Shown: positions 1-9,149, numbered from the stretch's first letter. The stretch is DNA of 64,000 nucleotides from Streptomyces sp. YS415 (GCF_023544665.1 NZ_JAMJFL010000003.1:62001-126000); one strand, 5' to 3'. Program-made: numbers and translations. Notes: generated from the sequence alone by a model not told the origin.

Positions 1-1
1 G

Positions 2-868
2 GACGCCGAGACGGGCCGGGCGGGTCTGCGCCGGCACCGCTCGCACGAGGTCGAGCCGATCGAGCACTGCATGATCGCGGCCGAGGGTGTGAGCGAGCTG
101 GGCATCGAGGACCGTGACTGGTCCGGGATGGCGTCCGTGGAGGCGATCGCGGCGACCGGCTCCCAGGACCGCATGGTGATCCTGGAGCCCAGGCCGGGCG
201 CCCGGCTGCCCCTCGTCGAGCTCGACAAGCCCGTGTCCGTCATGCGGGTCGAGGAGAAGGACGGCGGCGTGCACCGCGTCCACGGCCGCGCCTTCGTCCG
301 GGAGCGGGCCGACGGCCGGACGCACCGCGTGGGCAGCGGCGGCTTCTGGCAGGTCCACCCGAAGGCGGCGGACACCCTGGTCACGGCGGTGATGCAGGGG
401 CTGCTGCCGCGCAAGGGCGACATGGCGCTCGACCTGTACTGCGGCGTCGGCCTCTTCGCGGGCGCCCTCGCCGACCGCCTCGGCGACCAGGGCGCGGTCC
501 TCGGCATCGAGTCCGGCAAGCGTGCGGTGGAGGACGCCCGCCACAACCTCGCGCACTTCGACCGGGTACGGATCGAACAGGGCAAGGTCGAGGCCGTGCT
601 GCCGCGCACGGGCATCACGGAGGTCGACCTCATCGTCCTGGACCCGCCGCGGGCGGGCGCGGGCCGGAAGACGGTGGCTCACCTGTCGTCCCTGGGCGCC
701 CGTCGCATCGCCTACGTGGCCTGCGACCCGGCGGCGCTGGCGCGGGACCTGGGGTACTTCCGGGACGGGGGGTACCGGGTGCGGACGCTGCGGGTGTTCG
801 ATCTGTTTCCGATGACTCATCATGTGGAGTGCGTGGCGATCCTTGAGCCGGTGGCCAAGGGCTCCTGA
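2..868 (+). CDS. TrmA/RlmC/RlmD-like SAM-dependent RNA methyltransferase, C-terminal part
   Basis: The frame is open from the left edge, so the 5' end lies outside the window; about 288 codons are present. The protein is the catalytic end of the RNA m5U methyltransferase family, which transfers a methyl group from SAM to C5 of uridine in tRNA or rRNA. Visible motifs are the SAM-binding DLYCGVGLFAG, the DPPRAG motif and the YVACDPAALARDL segment carrying the catalytic cysteine. Family members usually have an N-terminal TRAM domain, expected upstream of the window. It looks like a housekeeping gene unrelated to the sugar locus and the cluster. Its last 49 bp overlap the convergent ROK gene. Which uridine it modifies cannot be told from this part. 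Confidence 0.9.
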   Translation, partial: DAETGRAGLRRHRSHEVEPIEHCMIAAEGVSELGIEDRDWSGMASVEAIAATGSQDRMVILEPRPGARLPLVELDKPVSVMRVEEKDGGVHRVHGRAFVRERADGRTHRVGSGGFWQVHPKAADTLVTAVMQGLLPRKGDMALDLYCGVGLFAGALADRLGDQGAVLGIESGKRAVEDARHNLAHFDRVRIEQGKVEAVLPRTGITEVDLIVLDPPRAGAGRKTVAHLSSLGARRIAYVACDPAALARDLGYFRDGGYRVRTLRVFDLFPMTHHVECVAILEPVAKGS

Positions 869-1824
869 GCTGCCGTCTCCGCCAGGGCCGCCGCGCCCAC
901 CAGGCCCGAGTCCGGGCCCAACTCGGCCGGGACCGCGTGCAGGTGGTGCAGGAACGGCATGGCTGCGTAGCGGCGCAGGTGGCCGTTGAGCGGGGAGAAG
1001 AGGACCTCGCCCGCTTGGGCGACGCCGCCGCCTATCACCGCGAGGTCGATCTCGACCAGGGCGGCCGTGGCCGCGATGCCGGCTGCCAGGGCGCGGGCCG
1101 CCCGGTCGAAGGCGGCGACGGCGGCCGGGTCGCCGGCCCGGGCCGCGGTCGCGACCGCCGAGGCGTCCGGTGCCGCGGGCGGGCGCCAGCCGAGCGAGAG
1201 CGCGTGGCGGGTGATGGCCGTACCGCTGGCTATGCCTTCCAGGCAGCCGCGTGCACCGCACGGGCAGGGGTCGCCGTCGAAGTCGACGCTGATGTGCCCG
1301 AGGTGACCGGCGTTGCCGGTGAGGCCGTGGCGGACTCGGCCGTCCAGGATCAGGCCGGCGCCCACGCCCGTGGACACCACCAGGCAGAGCGCGTCCCCGT
1401 GGCCGCGCGCGGCACCGTGGCGGTGTTCGGCCGCGGCCATCGCCACCGCATCGCCTGCCAGCACGACGGGCCGGTGCGCGAGCGCCGGATGCGCGCCGAC
1501 CGCTGCGACGAGCGGGAAGCCGCGCCAGGCGGGGATGTTGACGGGGCTGACGGATCCGTGCGCCAGGTCGACCGGGCCGGCGCTGCCGATGCCCAGGGCG
1601 CGGACGTCGTCCCACCGGGGGTCGGCGGCCAGGGCGTCCACCACCTGGTGCACCGCGTCGAGGAGGGCGTCCGCGGAACCCTGGGCCGGGGTGGTGCGGC
1701 GCGCGCGGTGCACGAGGATCCCGTCCCTGGTGACGAGCGCCCCCGCGATCTTGGTCCCCCCGATGTCGAGGGCGGCTATCAGGACGTCGTCCGGGGCGGC
1801 GGCGGCACTTTCCTGACTACTCAT
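820..1824 (-). CDS. ROK-family sugar kinase (glucokinase/fructokinase/mannokinase-like)
   Basis: A 334-residue protein of the ROK family, cytoplasmic ATP-dependent hexose kinases (some members are regulators with an added HTH domain, absent here). The N-terminal phosphate-binding motif ALDIGGTKIAGALV, the VSTGVGAGLI segment and the zinc-binding cluster with the pattern CPCGARGCLE (preceded by GNAGHLGH) are all present, as in active kinases. The ATG at 1824 is preceded by a GGGAGA ribosome site; further upstream in-frame codons look non-coding. It is divergent from the sugar ABC transporter and probably phosphorylates the mannose or glucose released by the neighbouring beta-mannosidase. That substrate is inferred from context only. 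Confidence 0.88.
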   Translation of the reverse strand: MSSQESAAAAPDDVLIAALDIGGTKIAGALVTRDGILVHRARRTTPAQGSADALLDAVHQVVDALAADPRWDDVRALGIGSAGPVDLAHGSVSPVNIPAWRGFPLVAAVGAHPALAHRPVVLAGDAVAMAAAEHRHGAARGHGDALCLVVSTGVGAGLILDGRVRHGLTGNAGHLGHISVDFDGDPCPCGARGCLEGIASGTAITRHALSLGWRPPAAPDASAVATAARAGDPAAVAAFDRAARALAAGIAATAALVEIDLAVIGGGVAQAGEVLFSPLNGHLRRYAAMPFLHHLHAVPAELGPDSGLVGAAALAETAAQEPLATGSRIATHST

Positions 1825-1890
1825 GGTGATGGGTCTCCCGGGGAGTCGTGGCTTGCGGGGGTGGGACGCCGCCATATCGGAGCACGTTTC

Positions 1891-1904
1891 TGACAACGAT
1901 GTCC
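1891..1904. promoter_or_regulatory. Candidate LacI-family operator between the ROK and ABC genes
   Basis: The core GACAACGATGTC is a near-perfect palindrome with the central CG typical of LacI/GalR-family operators. It sits 67 bp upstream of the ROK start, in the 313-bp divergent region, and the locus encodes its own LacI regulator at 7904-8959. Binding is inferred. Confidence 0.4.
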
Positions 1905-2002
1905 ACCGTTGCGCGCATCTCCGCCGGGCGGCGCTTCCCGGCCCGGGAGAATTTAGTCATGGTTTAGTAAAATCGCTGATCAGAGGCTCTGTGGTGGGGG
2001 AA

Positions 2003-2021
2003 ATCGATCTAGACCGGTCTA
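2003..2021. promoter_or_regulatory. Palindrome TAGACCGGTCTA / DasR-like half site upstream of the sugar transporter
   Basis: TAGACCGGTCTA at 2010-2021 is a perfect 12-bp palindrome. An overlapping 16-bp frame at 2003-2018 centred on TCTAGA matches 12 of 16 positions of the DasR dre consensus as I remember it. Either a LacI-type or a GntR/DasR-type repressor could bind. It lies about 120 bp before the solute-binding protein gene. The rest of the 1825-2137 gap holds an AT-richer stretch around 1951-1980 and no gene. Confidence 0.35.
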
Positions 2022-2137
2022 TGGACATTGCCGCGACGTTACGTCTACGTTGAGCGCTCATCGGACCGGGGTGCCCGCAGTCGATGCGGTGTTCTCCCCG
2101 GTCTGGCGTCGACAGTTCGCGATGAGAGGTGGCGGGG

Positions 2138-3451
2138 ATGCGGAGAAGTTGGGTGGCTCTTGTGGCTGCGACCATGGTGGCGGCCACAGCCTGTAGCGGT
2201 CAGGAGGACGGCGGGCAGGGCGAGATCGCCGCCCCGCCGAGCGATCCGGCGAAGGTGTCGGGCGAGATCACGGTCCTCACCAATCGGACGGACCAGATAG
2301 CCGACGGCACCCTGAAGAAGTACGCCGCGGAGTTCCGCAAGGTGTACCCGGGCGTGAAGGTCAAGTTCGAGGGGCTGACCGACTACGAGGGCGAGACCAA
2401 GATCCGGATGAACACCGACAAGTACGGTGACGTCCTGCTGATCCCGAACTCCCTGTCCGTCGAGCAGTACCCCACCTTCTTTGCCCCCCTGGGCAAGGCC
2501 GAGGACCTGTCGGCGAAGTTCGACTACACCGACCACGCCACCGTGGACGGCCAGGTCTACGGCCTCGCCAACATCGGTGTGGCCAACGGGTTCGTCTACA
2601 ACAAGGCGGTCTGGAAGAAGGCCGGCATCACCGAATGGCCCGCCACGCCCGAGGAGTTCATCGCGGACCTCCAGACGATCAAGGCGAAGACCGGCGTCAC
2701 CCCGTACTACACGAACTACAAGGACGGCTGGCCGCTCACCAACTGGACGAACGCCGTCGGTTCCCCCACCTGCGACCCCGGCGCCTATGACGCGCTGGCG
2801 GCGACGGAGAAGCCCTGGAGCCAGGGATCGGACCTGCACACGATCGACAAGCTCCTCTACACGATCGTCGACAAGAAGCTTTCCGAGACCGACCCCACCA
2901 CGACCAACTGGGAGGACTCCAAGTCCAAGATCGGCACCGGCGAGGTCGCGTCGATGTGGCTCGGCTCCTGGGCGATCTCCCAGATGAGGGCCGCGGCCGA
3001 GGCGGCCGGCGAGAACCCCGAGGACATCGGGTTCATGCCGTTCCCCGCGCAGAAGGACGGGAAGTTCTGCTCGGTGCTGCGCCCTGACTACCAGTACGCG
3101 GTCAACGTCCACTCCGACCGGAAGGCCGCCGCCCGGGCGTGGATCGACTGGTACATCACCAAGTCCGGCCAGGCCGCCGCCGAGGGATCCATCTCCTCCG
3201 TGAAGGGCGCCCCGCTGCCGGACACCCTCAAGGACTTCGCCGACAACGATGTCACCCTGATCCCGCAGCATCAGAAGAAGCGGGCCGAGGTCAACGAGAT
3301 CGACAAGGCGTCCGAGATCGGCATCACCGCCCAGGACTACCGGCAGAAGCTGGTGGACGTCGCCCGGGGCGCCGCCGACGGCGACATGGACAGCTACTTC
3401 GACGAGCTGAACGGGAAGTGGTCCGAGGCGCAGCAGACCCTCGGCGGCTGA
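2138..3451 (+). CDS. ABC sugar transporter, lipoprotein solute-binding protein
   Basis: A family-1-type extracellular sugar-binding protein of about 437 residues. The N-terminus shows a lipoprotein signal (MRRSWVALVAATMVAATAC) with the lipobox cysteine about 19 residues in, so the mature protein should be anchored on the outer face of the membrane. I chose ATG 2138 because GAGAGG lies 8 bp upstream; a GTG at 2129 is in frame but badly placed. The tryptophan- and tyrosine-rich interior (YYTNYKDGWPLTNW) fits oligosaccharide stacking. It is the first gene of a binding protein-permease-permease-glycosidase-regulator operon, so manno-oligosaccharides are the likely ligand. No ATPase gene is present; streptomycete sugar importers often share the MsiK ATPase encoded elsewhere. 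Confidence 0.92.
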   Translation: MRRSWVALVAATMVAATACSGQEDGGQGEIAAPPSDPAKVSGEITVLTNRTDQIADGTLKKYAAEFRKVYPGVKVKFEGLTDYEGETKIRMNTDKYGDVLLIPNSLSVEQYPTFFAPLGKAEDLSAKFDYTDHATVDGQVYGLANIGVANGFVYNKAVWKKAGITEWPATPEEFIADLQTIKAKTGVTPYYTNYKDGWPLTNWTNAVGSPTCDPGAYDALAATEKPWSQGSDLHTIDKLLYTIVDKKLSETDPTTTNWEDSKSKIGTGEVASMWLGSWAISQMRAAAEAAGENPEDIGFMPFPAQKDGKFCSVLRPDYQYAVNVHSDRKAAARAWIDWYITKSGQAAAEGSISSVKGAPLPDTLKDFADNDVTLIPQHQKKRAEVNEIDKASEIGITAQDYRQKLVDVARGAADGDMDSYFDELNGKWSEAQQTLGG

Positions 3452-3460
3452 CCGCACCAC

Positions 3461-3533
3461 GGTACGGCGAGCAGCACCGCGAAGGGCCGTCCCGGCCGCA
3501 CCGGGACGGCACGCGCCCCCCGCTCGCCGTGCC
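3461..3533 (+). promoter_or_regulatory. Nested intercistronic stem-loop after the binding-protein gene
   Basis: An inner perfect 10-bp stem (3486-3495 with 3501-3510) is enclosed by an outer 12-bp stem with one mismatch (3461-3472 with 3522-3533). There is no T-tract. Such hairpins between binding protein and permease genes commonly stabilise the upstream message or limit read-through, giving excess binding protein. Confidence 0.5.
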
Positions 3534-3579
3534 GCCGCCGCTCAGGCCCGAACGGGAACCCACCACGAGGAACCATGAG

Positions 3580-4545
3580 ATGACCGCTGCCCAGAAGACC
3601 CGCGCCGGGGCGCCCGCCACCGGCCGGGGAAGCGCACCGCCTCCCGAGCCCGGCGCCGGCCGGCCAGGCACCGGCAGACGCCGCCGTGCCACGGCCCTGA
3701 CCCCCTGGCTCTTCCTGGCCGCCCCGCTGACGCTGCTGGTGATGTTCACCTACCTCCCGGTGGCCGACATGATCGGCTACAGCTTCACCGACTGGGACGG
3801 TGTCAGCCCCACCCGCTCCTACGTGGGCGGGGAGAACTACACCGACCTGGTCACGCGGCCCGCCCGGTTCGAGGTGTTCCTCGTCAGCGGCTTCTACCTG
3901 GTGGCCTCTGTCGTGCAGATCGCCCTCGCCCTGTACTTCGCGACGGTCCTCAGCTTCAACACCCGGTTCCGCAACCTGTTCAAGGGCCTGCTGTTCTTCC
4001 CCTACCTGATCAACGGGGTGGCCGTCGGCTTCGTGTTCCTGTACTTCTTCCAGCCCGACGGGACACTCGACACGCTGCTGCGCATGGTCGGCGTCGACGG
4101 CGAGCACCTGTGGCTGGGCGACGCGGATCTGGCCAACCCCTCGCTGGCGGGGGTGTCGGTGTGGCGCTTCATGGGGCTGAACATGGTGCTCTTCCTGGGC
4201 GCCATCCAGTCGATCCCGCCGCACCTGTACGAGGCGGCGCAGCTGGACGGCGCGAACCGCTGGCAGCAGTTCCGGCACATCATCGCGCCGAGCATCAAGC
4301 CCATCATCAGCCTGAGCTTCGTCCTCGCCGTCTCCGGCTCCCTGGCCGTCTTCGAGATCCCCTACATCATGACCGGCGGCGCCAACGGCACGGAGACGTT
4401 CGTGATCCAGACGGTCAAACTCGCCTTCCAGTTCGACAAGGTCGGCCTGGCGTCCGCCTCGGCCGTCGTCCTGCTGGTCCTGATCCTGCTGATCACCTGG
4501 GTCCAGCGCCGGCTGATCCCCGAGGAGAGGGTGGAGCTCTCGTGA
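3580..4545 (+). CDS. ABC sugar transporter permease (MalF-type)
   Basis: A 321-residue inner-membrane subunit. A basic, proline-rich N-terminal tail of about 40 residues precedes the first membrane segment (PWLFLAAPLTLLVMF), and about six hydrophobic segments follow. The EAA cytoplasmic loop that docks the ATPase is seen as EAAQLDGANRWQQF followed by a hydrophobic helix. ATG 3580 is chosen because GAGG lies about 9 bp upstream; the frame continues further upstream only inside the previous gene. It pairs with the next permease, whose GTG start overlaps its stop codon (GTGA), indicating translational coupling and a heterodimeric membrane channel. Confidence 0.92.
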   Translation: MTAAQKTRAGAPATGRGSAPPPEPGAGRPGTGRRRRATALTPWLFLAAPLTLLVMFTYLPVADMIGYSFTDWDGVSPTRSYVGGENYTDLVTRPARFEVFLVSGFYLVASVVQIALALYFATVLSFNTRFRNLFKGLLFFPYLINGVAVGFVFLYFFQPDGTLDTLLRMVGVDGEHLWLGDADLANPSLAGVSVWRFMGLNMVLFLGAIQSIPPHLYEAAQLDGANRWQQFRHIIAPSIKPIISLSFVLAVSGSLAVFEIPYIMTGGANGTETFVIQTVKLAFQFDKVGLASASAVVLLVLILLITWVQRRLIPEERVELS

Positions 4546-5390
4546 CCACCGACACCCGCGGCAGCGCGCTGTCCCGGACCGCCGTCTTCCTGAAGTACCT
4601 TTCCCTGGTGCTGGCCTCGGCCGTGGTCGTCGTGCCGCTCGGCGTCGTCGTGCTGACGTCGCTGAAGACCCAGTCGGAGGTGGCGAACGACGGGCCGCTG
4701 TCACCACCCGGCAACTGGTTCAACTTCGCCAACTACGTGACCGCCTTCGAACAGGGCGCGATGCTCAGGGCGTTCGGCAACACCGCGCTGATCCTCGTGG
4801 TCTCCACCGTCGGGACCGTACTGATCGGCTCGATGACCGCCTACGCCATCGACCGCTTCCAGTTCCGGCTGAAGAAGCTGGTGATGGGCCTGTTCCTGCT
4901 GGCCACGCTGGTCCCCGGCGTCACGACCCAGGTCGCCACCTTCCAGGTGATCGACGAACTGGGCGCCTTCAACACCCGCTGGGCCCCGATCCTGCTCTAC
5001 ACCGGTACCGACATCGTCTCGATCTACATCTTCCTGCAGTTCATCCGCTCCATCCCGATGTCCGTCGACGAGGCGGCGCGCATCGACGGGGCGAGCCACT
5101 GGACGATCTACCGGAAGATCATCTTTCCGATGCTGCGGCCGGCCGTGGCCACCGTCGTCATCGTCAAGGGCATCGCCGTCTACAACGACTTCTACGTGCC
5201 CTTCCTCTACATGCCCGACCCCGAGCTCGGCACCATCTCCACCGCCCTGTTCCGGTTCAAGGGCCCCTTCGGCGCCCATTGGGAGACCATCTCCGCCGGC
5301 GCGATCCTGGTGATCGTGCCGACCCTGATCGTCTTCCTGGCGCTCCAGCGCTTCATCTACAGCGGCTTCGCGGCCGGTTCCACCAAATGA
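4542..5390 (+). CDS. ABC sugar transporter permease (MalG-type)
   Basis: A 282-residue permease with six predicted membrane segments. The first hydrophobic stretch is around residues 20-40 and the EAA motif reads DEAARIDGASHWTIYRKI, about 90 residues from the C-terminus as in CUT1-family MalG proteins. It starts with GTG overlapping the stop of the upstream permease, so equimolar synthesis is likely. Forty-six bases separate it from the beta-mannosidase gene, which has its own GAGGAG site. Confidence 0.92.
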   Translation: MTTDTRGSALSRTAVFLKYLSLVLASAVVVVPLGVVVLTSLKTQSEVANDGPLSPPGNWFNFANYVTAFEQGAMLRAFGNTALILVVSTVGTVLIGSMTAYAIDRFQFRLKKLVMGLFLLATLVPGVTTQVATFQVIDELGAFNTRWAPILLYTGTDIVSIYIFLQFIRSIPMSVDEAARIDGASHWTIYRKIIFPMLRPAVATVVIVKGIAVYNDFYVPFLYMPDPELGTISTALFRFKGPFGAHWETISAGAILVIVPTLIVFLALQRFIYSGFAAGSTK

Positions 5391-5436
5391 CCCGCCCGCC
5401 CGCCGCGCCCGCACCACGTCTCACGAGGAGTCCCGC

Positions 5437-7911
5437 ATGAAGGTCCGCACCCCGCTGTCCCAGGGTTGGACGCTGCGCCTGAACACCGACCGTCACACCC
5501 CCGAACAGGCGCCCCCGGGGCTGGCCGGGACCGCCGTGCCGGCGCGGGTCCCCGGCTGCGTCCACACCGACCTGATGGCGGCGGGATGGCTGGCCGACCC
5601 CTACCTCGACCGCAACGAGGACGAGGCCGCGTGGGTGGGCCGCGCCGACTGGACGTATGCGACCGAACTGCCCGCGCGGGACAGGTTGTTCGAGCGCGCC
5701 GACCTGGTCTTCGACGGACTGGACACGGTCGCCGCCGTGCGGGTGGGCGGCCGGCTGCTGGGCCGTACCCGCAACATGCACCGGTCCTACCGGTACGACG
5801 TCACCGAGCTGCTGGCGGACGGGCCCGCCCCGCTCGACGTCGCGTTCACCTCCGCCTACACCGAGGCCGAGGCGGTGCGGGCCGCGCTGGGGGAGCGCCC
5901 CAACTCCTATCCCGAACCCTTCAACTACATACGCAAGATGGCCTGTTCGTTCGGCTGGGACTGGGGCCCCACGCTGGTGACGGCCGGGGTGTGGCGCGAG
6001 GCGCGGATCGAGCAGTGGTCCACGGCCCGGCTGGCCTCGGTCCGTCCGCTGGTCACCGTCGCCGAGGACGGCACCGGTGTCGCCGAGATCGTCGTCGGCC
6101 TGGACCGCACGGCGACCGGAACCGGGCGTGCCCTTCGGCTGGTGGCGGCGGTCGGGGACGCGTCCGCGGAGATCACCGTCGCCCCGGGGGAGGACACCGC
6201 GACGGTGACGGTGCGGGTGCCGGACGCGCGGCTGTGGTGGCCGCGCGGCTACGGCGAGCAGCCGCTGTACGGCTGCACCGTCGTCCTCAGCGATGCCGGC
6301 GGCGGCCGGCCACTGGACACCTGGGAGCGCCGGATCGGCTTCCGCACGATCGGGCTCGACACCTCGGCGGACGCCCACGGAAGCGCCTTCACCCTGGTCG
6401 TCAACGGCACCCCGGTCTTCGCCCGGGGAGTGAACTGGATCCCCGACGACGTCTTCCCCGCCCGCGTCACCGCCGACCGCTACCGCACCCGCCTCACCCA
6501 GGCCGCGGAGGCGGGCGTGGACCTGGTGCGGGTGTGGGGCGGCGGCATCTACGAGGACCGGGCCTTCTACGAGGTGTGCGACGAGCTGGGCCTGATGGTC
6601 TGGCAGGACTTCCTGTTCGCGTGCGCCGCCTACCCCGAGGAGCAGCCGCTGCGCTCGGAGATCGAGGCCGAGGCCCGGGAGAACGTGGCCCGGCTGATGC
6701 CCCACCCGTCGCTGGTCCTGTGGAACGGCAACAACGAGAACCTGTGGGGCTTCGCCGACTGGGACTGGGAGCCGGCCCTGGGCGGCGACTCCTGGGGCGA
6801 GGGCTACTACCTCGGCCTGTTGCCGCGCGTCGTGGCGCAGACGGACCCGACCCGGCCGTACTGGGCGGGCAGCCCCTGGTCGGGGTCGTGGGACCACACG
6901 CCCAACGATCCCGACCACGGCACCGCGCACTCCTGGGAGGTGTGGAACCGCCGCGACTACAGCGACTACCTCACCACGGTGCCGCGCTTCGTCGCCGAGT
7001 TCGGCTGGCAGGCGCCGCCCGCGCTCGCCACGCTGGAACGCGCCCTGTCGGAACGGCCGTTGGCGGCGGACTCGCCCGGCATGCTGCACCACCAGAAGGC
7101 GGAGGACGGCAACGGCAAGCTGAACCGGGGCCTCGCCCCGCACTTCACCGAGCCCGCCGACTTCGCCGGCTGGCACTACCTGACCCAGCTCAACCAGGCG
7201 CGGGCCGTGGCCGCGGGCGTCGAGCACTGGCGCTCGCACTGGCCGCGCTGCGCCGGCACGGTGCTGTGGCAGCTCAACGACTGCTGGCCGGTCACCTCCT
7301 GGGCGGCGATCGACGGCGACGGCCGCCTCAAGCCCCTCTGGTTCGAGCTGCGCCGCCTGTACGCCGACCGGCTGCTGACGATCCAGGACCGCGACGGCGA
7401 GCCGGTGCTCGCGGGCTGCAATCAGGGCGCGGCGGTCTGGGACACCACCGTGACGGTCCGCCGGATCGGTGCGGACGGGGCGGTGCTGGCCCACGCCGAG
7501 GTCGCGCTGAAGGCGGCGGGACGGGAGGTGGCCCTGGAGCCGCTGCCGGAAGCGGTCGCGCGCTTCGGCGACGCCCGTCGGGAGTTCCTGGTCGCCGACG
7601 CCGACGGGCTGCGCGCGATGCACTTCGCCTGCCCGGACCGCGAGTTCGCCTACCCCGACGCCTCCTACGAGGTGCGGGTGGACGCGGACGGTGCGGACGG
7701 GGCGCTGATCACGGTCACGGCCGGCACGCTCGTACGGGATCTGCTGCTCCAGGCCGACCGGCTGGACGCGGACGCCCGCACCGACCACGGGCGGGTGACG
7801 CTCCTGCCCGGCGAGAGCACCACGTGGCGGGTGACCGGCGCCCGGCCCGCGGTGGAGGCCGCCCGGGCGGCGCTGTTCTGCGTCAACGCCGGGGGAGCCG
7901 TCCGTGAGTGA
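5437..7911 (+). CDS. GH2 beta-mannosidase
   Basis: An 824-residue glycoside hydrolase family 2 enzyme without a signal peptide, so cytoplasmic. It has the family layout: a jelly-roll sugar-binding domain (residues about 1-190), an immunoglobulin-like domain, a TIM barrel (about 310-620) and C-terminal beta domains. The acid/base glutamate lies in LWNGNNENLWGF and the nucleophile glutamate in FVAEFGWQ; the WNGNNE form is typical of beta-mannosidases rather than GH2 beta-galactosidases. It should remove beta-1,4-linked mannose from the non-reducing end of imported manno-oligosaccharides. The start has GAGGAG upstream, and the stop overlaps the LacI gene by 8 bp. Confidence 0.9.
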   Translation: MKVRTPLSQGWTLRLNTDRHTPEQAPPGLAGTAVPARVPGCVHTDLMAAGWLADPYLDRNEDEAAWVGRADWTYATELPARDRLFERADLVFDGLDTVAAVRVGGRLLGRTRNMHRSYRYDVTELLADGPAPLDVAFTSAYTEAEAVRAALGERPNSYPEPFNYIRKMACSFGWDWGPTLVTAGVWREARIEQWSTARLASVRPLVTVAEDGTGVAEIVVGLDRTATGTGRALRLVAAVGDASAEITVAPGEDTATVTVRVPDARLWWPRGYGEQPLYGCTVVLSDAGGGRPLDTWERRIGFRTIGLDTSADAHGSAFTLVVNGTPVFARGVNWIPDDVFPARVTADRYRTRLTQAAEAGVDLVRVWGGGIYEDRAFYEVCDELGLMVWQDFLFACAAYPEEQPLRSEIEAEARENVARLMPHPSLVLWNGNNENLWGFADWDWEPALGGDSWGEGYYLGLLPRVVAQTDPTRPYWAGSPWSGSWDHTPNDPDHGTAHSWEVWNRRDYSDYLTTVPRFVAEFGWQAPPALATLERALSERPLAADSPGMLHHQKAEDGNGKLNRGLAPHFTEPADFAGWHYLTQLNQARAVAAGVEHWRSHWPRCAGTVLWQLNDCWPVTSWAAIDGDGRLKPLWFELRRLYADRLLTIQDRDGEPVLAGCNQGAAVWDTTVTVRRIGADGAVLAHAEVALKAAGREVALEPLPEAVARFGDARREFLVADADGLRAMHFACPDREFAYPDASYEVRVDADGADGALITVTAGTLVRDLLLQADRLDADARTDHGRVTLLPGESTTWRVTGARPAVEAARAALFCVNAGGAVRE

Positions 7912-8959
7912 GGGGGCGGCACGCCGGCCGAGGCGCGTCACGATCTCGGACGTGGCGGCCCGTGCCGGGGTGTCCCGGGGCGCGGTGTCCCTGGCCTTCA
8001 ACAACCGCCCCGGGGTTTCGGAGGCCACCCGCGAGCGCATCATGGCCGCCGTGGCCGAGCTGGGCTGGGTGCCGAACCAGGCAGCGATCAAGCTGTCCGG
8101 TTCGGCGACCGGCGCGGGCGACACCGTCGGCCTGGTCATCGCCCGGCCCGCGCGGCAACTCGGCCTGGAGCCCTTCTACATGGAGTTCATCTCCGGCGCC
8201 GAGTCCGTGCTGGAGGAGCAGGGCTGCTCGCTGCTGCTGCACCTCGTGCGGGACACCGCCCAGGAGATCGCCGTCCACCGCCAGTGGTGGCAGTCCCGCC
8301 GGATCGCCGGGTCGATCCTGGTCGACATCCAGCAGAACGACCCGCGGATCACCGAACTGGCGACGATCGGACTGCCCGCCGTCGCCGTCGGACACCCGTC
8401 CCTGACGGGCGACTTCACCTCGGTGTGGACCGACGACGAGACCGCGGTGCACGAGGCGGTGCGCTACCTCGCCGCCCTCGGGCACCGGCGCATCGCCCGG
8501 GTGGGCGGCCACCCGGCGCTCGGCCACACCATGATCCGTACCGCCGCGCTGAACGCGATGGTGGCGGAACTGGGCCTGGAACCGGCCCGCAGCCTCACCA
8601 CCGACTACTCCGGCGAGCAGGGCGCCCGGGCCACCCGGTCGCTGCTCGCCTCCCGGGAGCGGCCCACGGCGATCATCTACGACAACGACATCATGGCCGT
8701 CGCGGGTCTTTCCGTGGTCGCCGAGATGGGCCTGAGCGTGCCGAAGGACGTCAGCCTGATCGCCTGGGACGACTCCCAGCTGTGCCAGCTGACCCATCCC
8801 AACCTGTCGGCCATGAGCCACGACGTGTTCGGCTTCGGCGCCGACGTCACCCGCCGGCTGTTCGACGTCGTCCACCGGCGCAACCCCTCGTCCGGCCCGG
8901 CCGCGACCCCGGTGCTGCTGCCCCGCGGCAGCAGCGCGCCGCCGCGGGACGCCGACTGA
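7904..8959 (+). CDS. LacI-family transcriptional regulator of the mannan locus
   Basis: A 351-residue LacI/GalR repressor. The helix-turn-helix near the N-terminus reads VTISDVAARAGVSRGAVSLAFNN, followed by the hinge helix and a periplasmic-binding-protein-like effector domain (about residues 65-340). The GTG start at 7904 overlaps the end of the beta-mannosidase gene, so it is translated from the same mRNA and probably represses its own operon until a manno-oligosaccharide binds. Candidate operators are at 1891-1904 and 2003-2021. Effector and sites are inferred from position. Confidence 0.9.
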   Translation: MSEGAARRPRRVTISDVAARAGVSRGAVSLAFNNRPGVSEATRERIMAAVAELGWVPNQAAIKLSGSATGAGDTVGLVIARPARQLGLEPFYMEFISGAESVLEEQGCSLLLHLVRDTAQEIAVHRQWWQSRRIAGSILVDIQQNDPRITELATIGLPAVAVGHPSLTGDFTSVWTDDETAVHEAVRYLAALGHRRIARVGGHPALGHTMIRTAALNAMVAELGLEPARSLTTDYSGEQGARATRSLLASRERPTAIIYDNDIMAVAGLSVVAEMGLSVPKDVSLIAWDDSQLCQLTHPNLSAMSHDVFGFGADVTRRLFDVVHRRNPSSGPAATPVLLPRGSSAPPRDAD

Positions 8960-9036
8960 CGCGGCACTCCTGGACCGGCGGCCCGGCCGGGGCGCACCTG
9001 CCTCGCCCCGGGCCGCCCTCCGCCCCGTTCGTCCCC

Positions 9037-9125
9037 CGCCTTCTTTCCCCGCCTTCTTCCCGCGCCGTCTTCCCGCGCCGTCTTCCCGCGCCGTCTTCCC
9101 TCGCTGTCTCCCCTCGCTGTCTCCT
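9037..9125 (+). repeat. Pyrimidine-rich 13-bp tandem repeats
   Basis: Three exact copies of CGCGCCGTCTTCC (9061-9073, 9074-9086, 9087-9099) are followed by two near-copies beginning CTCGCTGTCTCC (9100-9112, 9113-9125) and preceded by two degenerate units from 9037. The non-template strand is almost free of A. The array ends about 25 bp before the GH5 mannanase start. It fills most of the 190-bp gap, together with a GC-rich imperfect hairpin near 8971-9017 that may terminate the LacI transcript. Confidence 0.75.
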
Positions 9126-9149
9126 CTTGAGCCGAAAGGCAGGTCAGCC

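Noticed and set aside
3242..3253. Exact second copy of GACAACGATGTC inside the solute-binding protein gene
   Set aside because: It encodes an ordinary D-N-D-V stretch in frame and has no promoter context, so chance is the simplest explanation.
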